From Geomicrobium sediminis (GTDB lineage: Bacteria; Bacillota; Bacilli; Bacillales; Marinococcaceae), in the NCBI RefSeq assembly GCF_016908595.1, contig NZ_JAFBEC010000004.1, positions 1 through 64,000 on the forward strand: a DNA stretch of 64,000 bases, given 5' to 3'. Numbering within the stretch: the stretch's first letter is position 1; each line of letters opens with the position of its first letter. This document shows, one piece after another, positions 58,761 through 64,000 of the stretch. The notes under the pieces are model-generated. The model saw only the letters and a program-made list of their open reading frames with translations, made no database searches and had not been told where the DNA came from. A program made the translations under genes and the position numbers.

Positions 58761-61454
58761 ATGAAATGGCATCAAATCGATCCGCTTACGGTCTATAAGA
58801 AGTTAAACACGGAAGTAACGACCGGTTTGTCGGAAAAAGAAGCAGAAGAACGACTACACATCCATGGTCAGAATAAACTACAAGAAGAAAAAGCAACTCC
58901 ATGGCCGATTTTGTTCTTAGAACAGTTTAAAGATTTTATGGTTATTATTTTGCTCGTCGCAACGTTCGTATCAGGCTTACTGGGCGAATACATTGATGCC
59001 CTCGTCATCATGGGGATCGTTCTCGTCAACGCCATTCTCGGTTTTGTACAAGAGAGAAAGGCTGAACGATCGTTAAAAGCGTTAAAAGAATTATCTGCTC
59101 CAGAAATAACCGTATTTAGAGATGGAAAATGGACGAACATTGCTTCTCAATATGCCGTCCCCGGAGATATCGTACAACTAGAAAACGGAGATCGTATTAG
59201 TGCAGATATCCGCTTAATCGAGACGATGAGACTTGCTATTGAAGAATCATCGTTAACGGGTGAATCTGTCGCTTCTGAAAAAAATGAGCACATTGTTTCA
59301 AACAGTGAGGCAGCTCTTGCAGACCAACACAATATGGCGTTTGCTGGCACGATGGTGACGAGAGGACGTGGGAAAGGCGTCATCGTTCATACAGGAATGA
59401 AAACGGAGATGGGGAAAATTGCGCATTTGTTGCAATCCACTGAAAGTGTCTCCACGCCGCTACAGCGTCGTCTAGAGCAGTTAGGTAAAATCCTAATTGT
59501 CGGTGCGATTTTCTTAACAATTCTAGTCGTTCTACTCGGTATTATGCAAGGGCAACCTGCATATGAAATGTTCTTAGCAGGTGTATCGCTTGCGGTAGCT
59601 GCAATTCCAGAAGGGCTACCAGCGATTGTGACTGTTGCATTAGCGCTCGGTGTACAGCGAATGATCCGTCATAAGGCGATCGTAAGACGTTTGCCAGCAG
59701 TCGAAACACTCGGTTGTGCTTCCGTCATTTGTTCAGATAAAACAGGAACGTTAACGAAAAATGATATGACAGTAACAGAACTTTGGACATTCTCACAGCA
59801 TGTACAAGTTGAAGGCGAAGGGATCGAAGGCAAGTTCCTAAGTAACCAAAAGCCAACTAAGGTTCAAAAGGATAGTGCCGATTTACTCACCTATGGTCTG
59901 CTGTGTAACAATGCAGAATTGCAACTAGAGACGAGCGATCGCAAACAACATGTGAAATCTTCGGATCAATTTACCGTAAGTGGGGAACCAACAGAAGTAG
60001 CCTTAGCCGTTTCAGCAGCAAGGCACAACGTCTATCAACAGAAATTAACGAATGAGTGGATTCGACTTGATGAGATTCCTTTTGATTCAAATCGTAAACG
60101 CATGACCGTTATCGTTCGAAATCGCGAAGGACAAAAGTTTGTCATTACAAAAGGTGCACCAGACGTTTTAATCTCTCGGTGTACGAGTGTACAAGTAAGC
60201 GGTGAAGTGAAGTCTCTTTCAATGACGATGCGCTCCAAATGGGACCAAACGGTAAGTCGTATGGCAAAAAAAGCATTGCGGACGATTGCAGTAGCCGTTC
60301 GACCATTACCTGAGGGGGCGACCGTAGGAGTAGACATTGAACAAGACATGACGTTAATCGGTTTACAAGCGATGATGGACCCGCCAAGACCTGATGTGAA
60401 AGATGCCATTAAAGAATGCCGTGAAGCTGGCATTAAAACCGTTATGATTACCGGTGACCATGTGGACACAGCAAAAGCAGTTGCACAGAGTCTAGATATG
60501 CTTCCAGAACACGGCTCTGTTATGACTGGCAGCCAGCTAGATCAGTTAAACGATGGTGAACTAAAAAAACACGTCGGCAAAACGTACGTATTTGCTCGTG
60601 TCACACCTGAACATAAGCTTCGTATCGTACAAGCGATGCAACAAAACGGGCACGTCGTTGCGATGACAGGTGATGGTGTAAATGATGCACCAGCATTAAA
60701 AGCGGCAGATATTGGCGTTGCGATGGGTAAGACGGGAACGGACGTAGCTAAAGAGGCTGCTGCACTCGTTCTAGCGGATGACCACTTTTCAACGATCAAA
60801 GCTGCCATTGCAGAAGGTCGTACGATTTATGATAATATTCGGAAGTTTATTCGTTATATGCTTGCTTCAAACGTCGGAGAAATTTTAGTCATGTTGTTTG
60901 CACTTTTACTCGGTTTACCGTTGCCACTCGTTGCGATTCAAATTTTATGGATTAACCTCGTTACGGATGGTTTGCCAGCGATGGCACTCGGAGTTGATCG
61001 AGCGGAAAATGATGTGATGAAACGTGCGCCAAGGCATCCGAGGGAAGGAATTTTCGCGAGAGGTCTCGGAGTTAAAATTATTACACGAGGCTTTCTAATC
61101 GGGGCGGTTACCCTCATCGGCTTTGTCGTCACATTGTATGGAACTGCCGGTATTCCGGATTTAACAAAGGCGCAGACAGTAGCCTTTACAACGCTCGTCG
61201 TCGCACAGCTCATTCATGTGTTTGATTGTCGTAGCGAATACTCAGTGTTCCACAGAAATCCATTTAGTAACAAAGCACTCGTCGTTGCCGTCGTTCTTTC
61301 ATTCGTCATGATGTTAGCCGTTATTTACGTACCATTCTTACAACCAATCTTCTATACAACGGCACTTAGCTTAAACGAATGGTTCCTTATTGTCGGTCTC
61401 GCAGCCATTCCAACCATTGCGTTAAGTTGGTCTGGTCTTAAAAAAGGAGAATAG
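58761..61454 (+). CDS. P-type calcium-transporting ATPase (SERCA type, YloB)
   Basis: An 897-residue P2A-type ATPase. Actuator motif SSLTGESV (about 159-166), phosphorylation site SDKTGTLTKND (Asp about 330), nucleotide-binding KGAPDVLISR, hinge motif TGDGVNDAPALK (about 637), and ten transmembrane helices with PEGLPA in M4 and NLVTDGLPA in M6, which bind Ca2+. The B. subtilis orthologue YloB is sporulation-associated. ATG at 58761; a GTG five codons upstream is possible. Confidence 0.94.
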   Translation: MKWHQIDPLTVYKKLNTEVTTGLSEKEAEERLHIHGQNKLQEEKATPWPILFLEQFKDFMVIILLVATFVSGLLGEYIDALVIMGIVLVNAILGFVQERKAERSLKALKELSAPEITVFRDGKWTNIASQYAVPGDIVQLENGDRISADIRLIETMRLAIEESSLTGESVASEKNEHIVSNSEAALADQHNMAFAGTMVTRGRGKGVIVHTGMKTEMGKIAHLLQSTESVSTPLQRRLEQLGKILIVGAIFLTILVVLLGIMQGQPAYEMFLAGVSLAVAAIPEGLPAIVTVALALGVQRMIRHKAIVRRLPAVETLGCASVICSDKTGTLTKNDMTVTELWTFSQHVQVEGEGIEGKFLSNQKPTKVQKDSADLLTYGLLCNNAELQLETSDRKQHVKSSDQFTVSGEPTEVALAVSAARHNVYQQKLTNEWIRLDEIPFDSNRKRMTVIVRNREGQKFVITKGAPDVLISRCTSVQVSGEVKSLSMTMRSKWDQTVSRMAKKALRTIAVAVRPLPEGATVGVDIEQDMTLIGLQAMMDPPRPDVKDAIKECREAGIKTVMITGDHVDTAKAVAQSLDMLPEHGSVMTGSQLDQLNDGELKKHVGKTYVFARVTPEHKLRIVQAMQQNGHVVAMTGDGVNDAPALKAADIGVAMGKTGTDVAKEAAALVLADDHFSTIKAAIAEGRTIYDNIRKFIRYMLASNVGEILVMLFALLLGLPLPLVAIQILWINLVTDGLPAMALGVDRAENDVMKRAPRHPREGIFARGLGVKIITRGFLIGAVTLIGFVVTLYGTAGIPDLTKAQTVAFTTLVVAQLIHVFDCRSEYSVFHRNPFSNKALVVAVVLSFVMMLAVIYVPFLQPIFYTTALSLNEWFLIVGLAAIPTIALSWSGLKKGE

Positions 61455-61463
61455 CATGAAGCG

Positions 61464-61506
61464 TTGCTCTAAAAGGTCGGCTTAAGATCTTTTAGGGCAA
61501 TTTTTT
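61464..61506 (+). terminator. Terminator of the Ca2+ ATPase gene
   Basis: GCTCTAAAAGGTC pairs with GATCTTTTAGGGC (two G-U pairs), followed by TTTTTT. Confidence 0.88.
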
Positions 61507-61546
61507 GTTACGGAAACACAAAAGTAGGTCATATGAACAGACGTCG

Positions 61547-61569
61547 TTTTCATAAAAAAACTATGAAAA
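61547..61569. repeat. 8-bp inverted repeat before the SDR gene, possible operator
   Basis: TTTTCATA (61547-61554) and TATGAAAA (61562-61569) with a 7-bp spacer, 80 bp before the SDR start. It has the size and symmetry of a dimeric repressor site; no specific regulator is recognised. Confidence 0.45.
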
Positions 61570-61649
61570 GAACATTTAAGTTGCAGTAAAATAATTATGT
61601 AAACTAACAATATTCACATTATATGGTAAACTGATTCCGGGTGATTAAC

Positions 61650-62450
61650 ATGAACCAACTGGTAGAAGCATTGCTCTTCCCGAAAACCTCTCTAAACGAA
61701 AGACAAATAGCAAAAGCATTCAACAAGAAGACCATTCTCATTTCAGGTGCAAGCTCTGGTATTGGTAAAGAGATGGCATTCCTATTTGCTAATGCGACGT
61801 GCCACCTTCTCTTAGTAGCAAGAGACCATGAACGATTGGACGAGGTAAAACGAGTGGTTGAACAAAAACAAAACGCCACTGTATCCATTTATGCACTCGA
61901 TTTACGTGATGAATTAGCGCGCGAGCATTTTTTACATACGATTAAAAAAGAGACGGACGGTATTGATGTGTTGCTATCAAATGCTGGACTGTCAATTCGA
62001 CGATCGATCTATGAATCATTGGATCGGTTCCATGATGTAAAGCGAACGCTGAACATTAACTACGAAGCTCCGGTAATGATTGTTATGTCGATGTTGCCGC
62101 TACTAGAGAAACGTGGTGGCCAGATCGTGAATGTGTCTACGATCAATTGCCAATTACCTCCGATGCCTCATTTTGCCGCTTACCAAGCATCAAAAAGTGC
62201 GTTTGATACGTGGCTTCGCTCGGTCACACCAGAAGTAAAGAAGCGTGGAATGAACGTAACGAGCATCTATTTGCCGCTCGTTCGCACGCCGATGATTGCC
62301 CCTACAACACACTACGAGAAAATGCCTGCGATGTCGCCAGAACAAGCGGCAATAAAAATCATTGATGCGACGATTAAACAGAAAAAATGTTATGAGCCGT
62401 GGTGGCTTACATTTGCGAAGCTTTATAGTTCAAGAAAAGTGAATTTATAA
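61650..62450 (+). CDS. Short-chain dehydrogenase/reductase
   Basis: A 266-residue classical SDR. NAD(P)-binding SGASSGIGKE begins about residue 32, after an N-terminal extension of about 30 residues. SNAGLS follows near 110, Ser is in NVSTINCQ, and the catalytic YxxxK is in YQASKSAF (about 185). An Arg two residues after the first strand's acidic position region (LVARDHERL) suggests NADP(H). Substrate unknown. The GTG at 61641 overlaps the probable GGGTG ribosome binding site, so the ATG at 61650 is chosen. 33 bp before the AMP-forming ligase gene, so probably one operon. Confidence 0.82.
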   Translation: MNQLVEALLFPKTSLNERQIAKAFNKKTILISGASSGIGKEMAFLFANATCHLLLVARDHERLDEVKRVVEQKQNATVSIYALDLRDELAREHFLHTIKKETDGIDVLLSNAGLSIRRSIYESLDRFHDVKRTLNINYEAPVMIVMSMLPLLEKRGGQIVNVSTINCQLPPMPHFAAYQASKSAFDTWLRSVTPEVKKRGMNVTSIYLPLVRTPMIAPTTHYEKMPAMSPEQAAIKIIDATIKQKKCYEPWWLTFAKLYSSRKVNL

Positions 62451-62483
62451 TGTGATCGAGTTGTAAAAGGAGAGTAGCATCCA

Positions 62484-63974
62484 TTGATTCAATTATTGAA
62501 AGCATTACATAACATTCGTTTACTACATCCAAAAGCACTAGCTACGCTCTTGTACTCCTGTTTACGTCGTGGTGTTAACGTTATGGCGTTGTTAGAATTT
62601 GCAAAACGAACGTATCGACACGCTCCGATGGTTAGGAGTGATGGAGTTGTGTGGAGTTTCGAAGATTTGCACGAGAAAGTGCTCATCACTGCTCGTAAAC
62701 TGAGCAACCATGAAGTTGACATAAAATCAGGAGATCGGGTGGCCCTCGTCGTGACGAACAATACGTCGTTTACGACGTTGCTATTTGCTTGTACGTCGAT
62801 AGGAGCTGATGTGTTTTTGATGAACCCGTCGTTTTCGACGAAGCATCTTCATGCCTTTTGCACAGAAAATCGCATAAAAGCCGTCATTCACGACAATACA
62901 TACTCATCTACGGACAACGTGGCAGCACTGACTGTCCAAGAGATTGAGCAAACAAAAGCTGCTAAAAAACGTCCTGGTAGGTCACGGATTAATCGGGTGA
63001 TTATTCCTTCAGGAGGATCCACTGGAAAAGCAAAAGCGATCGCGCACAAACCTTCATTAACGAATTATTTAGCTCCGTTTCGTGCATGTATAGCGACCCT
63101 AAACATGAAGCAACATCAACACGTTTACATCGCAACGCCGATGTACCATGGCTACGGGTTTGCGGTTTTTTTACTGTGTATTGCTGCTGGGAAAGAAGTG
63201 ATTGTTGATAAACGGTTTAACGCAAACCTCGTGATGAAGCGAATGACAGATCACAACGTTCATCTCTTAATTGTGACACCAACAATGCTACACGATCTTG
63301 TACAAGTCAAAGCACCAAAAAAGCTAACGATTCAGTGCATTGCTTCAGGTGGCGCACCGTTAAATGAACCACTTATTCAGCGTGCTACCGAGTTGTTTGG
63401 ACCCGTTGTACATAATTTATTCGGTACGACAGAAACAGGGTTAAATTTCATCGCTACTCCAAACGATTTACGGCAGGACCCAAGAGCGTTAGGCAAACCA
63501 ATTAAAGGAATGAAAGCAAGAGTTGTAGACACAAGAGGCAAGGTGGCGAACAGTCAAGAGACAGGGTCATTGCAAATTTTAACGAAGAGCGGTATGGAAA
63601 AGGCGAAACAAAGCTGGTATTCAACTGGAGATCTTGTAGTGAAAGACGAAAAAGGACGTTATTATAGCCGAGGAAGAGAAGATGAACAAATCATATCGGG
63701 AGGAATTAGCGTCTATCCAATTGAATTAGAACAACTGTTACATGAACATGAACAGGTTGAACGAGTGGCTGTTGTCGGTATCCCTGATGAGCGTTTTGGG
63801 GAGCGGCTACATGCCTTTATCGAGCCTAAAGTTAGCGCGTTAACAGAAGAAGAGTTGCGATGCTGGTTAAAAGAACAAGCGAGCCGAGAATTAATGCCAA
63901 AAAAAATAACCTTTCGTTCACAGCTTCCGTACGAACGAACTGGAAAAGTAAACAAAAAGAATTTACGTGATTGA
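62484..63974 (+). CDS. AMP-forming acyl-CoA synthetase/ligase-like protein
   Basis: A 496-residue adenylate-forming enzyme. The P-loop reads SGGSTGKAKA (about 176-185), divergent from the usual TSGTTGKPKG. LFGTTETG (A5, about 305), YSTGDLVVKDEKGRYYSRGRED (A7-A8, about 379-400) and the catalytic lysine in RTGKVNKK (K488) are present. It activates a carboxylic acid to acyl-AMP and usually to acyl-CoA; the acid is unknown. TTG start with GGAG about 11 nt upstream. Complete, ending 26 bp before the window edge, so further genes of the unit may lie outside. Confidence 0.83.
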   Translation: MIQLLKALHNIRLLHPKALATLLYSCLRRGVNVMALLEFAKRTYRHAPMVRSDGVVWSFEDLHEKVLITARKLSNHEVDIKSGDRVALVVTNNTSFTTLLFACTSIGADVFLMNPSFSTKHLHAFCTENRIKAVIHDNTYSSTDNVAALTVQEIEQTKAAKKRPGRSRINRVIIPSGGSTGKAKAIAHKPSLTNYLAPFRACIATLNMKQHQHVYIATPMYHGYGFAVFLLCIAAGKEVIVDKRFNANLVMKRMTDHNVHLLIVTPTMLHDLVQVKAPKKLTIQCIASGGAPLNEPLIQRATELFGPVVHNLFGTTETGLNFIATPNDLRQDPRALGKPIKGMKARVVDTRGKVANSQETGSLQILTKSGMEKAKQSWYSTGDLVVKDEKGRYYSRGREDEQIISGGISVYPIELEQLLHEHEQVERVAVVGIPDERFGERLHAFIEPKVSALTEEELRCWLKEQASRELMPKKITFRSQLPYERTGKVNKKNLRD

Positions 63975-64000
63975 ACAAAGAAAGCGAGATTCCTGAAAAT

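Overview
The window is a stretch of core chromosome from an endospore-forming Bacillaceae bacterium. Gene order follows the Bacillus subtilis ylbG-to-yloB segment closely: ylb genes, bshC, the mraZ/dcw cell-wall and division cluster, ftsAZ, spoIIGA-sigE-sigG, the ylm genes, divIVA, ileS, lspA, the pyr operon, rqcH and yloB. A NaChBac-type voltage-gated sodium channel, a predicted cation-coupled dicarboxylate/amino-acid carrier and many acidic protein tails suggest an alkaliphilic or salt-tolerant lineage (inference). I see no rRNA, tRNA, insertion sequence, prophage or CRISPR array.

Layout. 1-4.4 kb (minus strand): a proline T-box riboswitch, then proB-proA-proC and the sodium channel gene, apparently one operon. 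4.5-14.9 kb: ylbG, the forespore small RNA csfG (minus strand), rsmD, coaD, ylbJ, ylbK, ylbL, tmcAL, ylbN, rpmF, a RsfA/GerR-type regulator, a GNAT protein, a DUF3397 membrane protein and bshC. 15.4-31.5 kb: mraZ, rsmH, ftsL, pbpB, spoVD, murE, mraY, murD, spoVE, murG, divIB, ftsA, ftsZ. 31.5-34.3 kb: the spoIIG locus and sigG. 34.5-35.4 kb: a NERD-domain gene on the opposite strand. 35.7-44.8 kb: ylmC, pgeF, ylmE, sepF, ylmG, ylmH, divIVA, T-box-controlled ileS, ylyA, lspA, an RluA-family gene. 44.8-55.2 kb: pyrR-pyrP-pyrB-carA-carB-pyrK-pyrD-pyrF-pyrE with two PyrR attenuators and no pyrC. 55.2-64 kb: a GNAT protein, the cation symporter, rqcH, a P-type Ca2+ ATPase, then an SDR and an AMP-forming ligase gene that are not part of the B. 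subtilis order.

How the genes work together. The dcw block makes the peptidoglycan precursor (murE, mraY, murD, murG) and the septal machinery (ftsL, pbpB, divIB, ftsA, ftsZ, sepF, divIVA); spoVD and spoVE serve the spore cortex. Sporulation control is readable in the DNA: Spo0A boxes and a long-spacer promoter before spoIIGA, a sigma-H promoter before ftsAZ, and sigma-F/G type promoters before sigG and csfG. Metabolic operons are controlled by RNA: two T-boxes (Pro, Ile) and two PyrR attenuators.

The most unusual points are: (1) the sodium channel lies in a proline-tRNA-sensing operon; (2) its selectivity filter carries two acidic changes at positions that were engineered to make NaChBac calcium-selective; (3) rsmH appears to start at AUU; (4) a long-range RNA stem would hide the sigG ribosome binding site only in read-through transcripts; (5) pyrC and murB are missing from their usual places. 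All calls come from reading the sequence; no database search was run.
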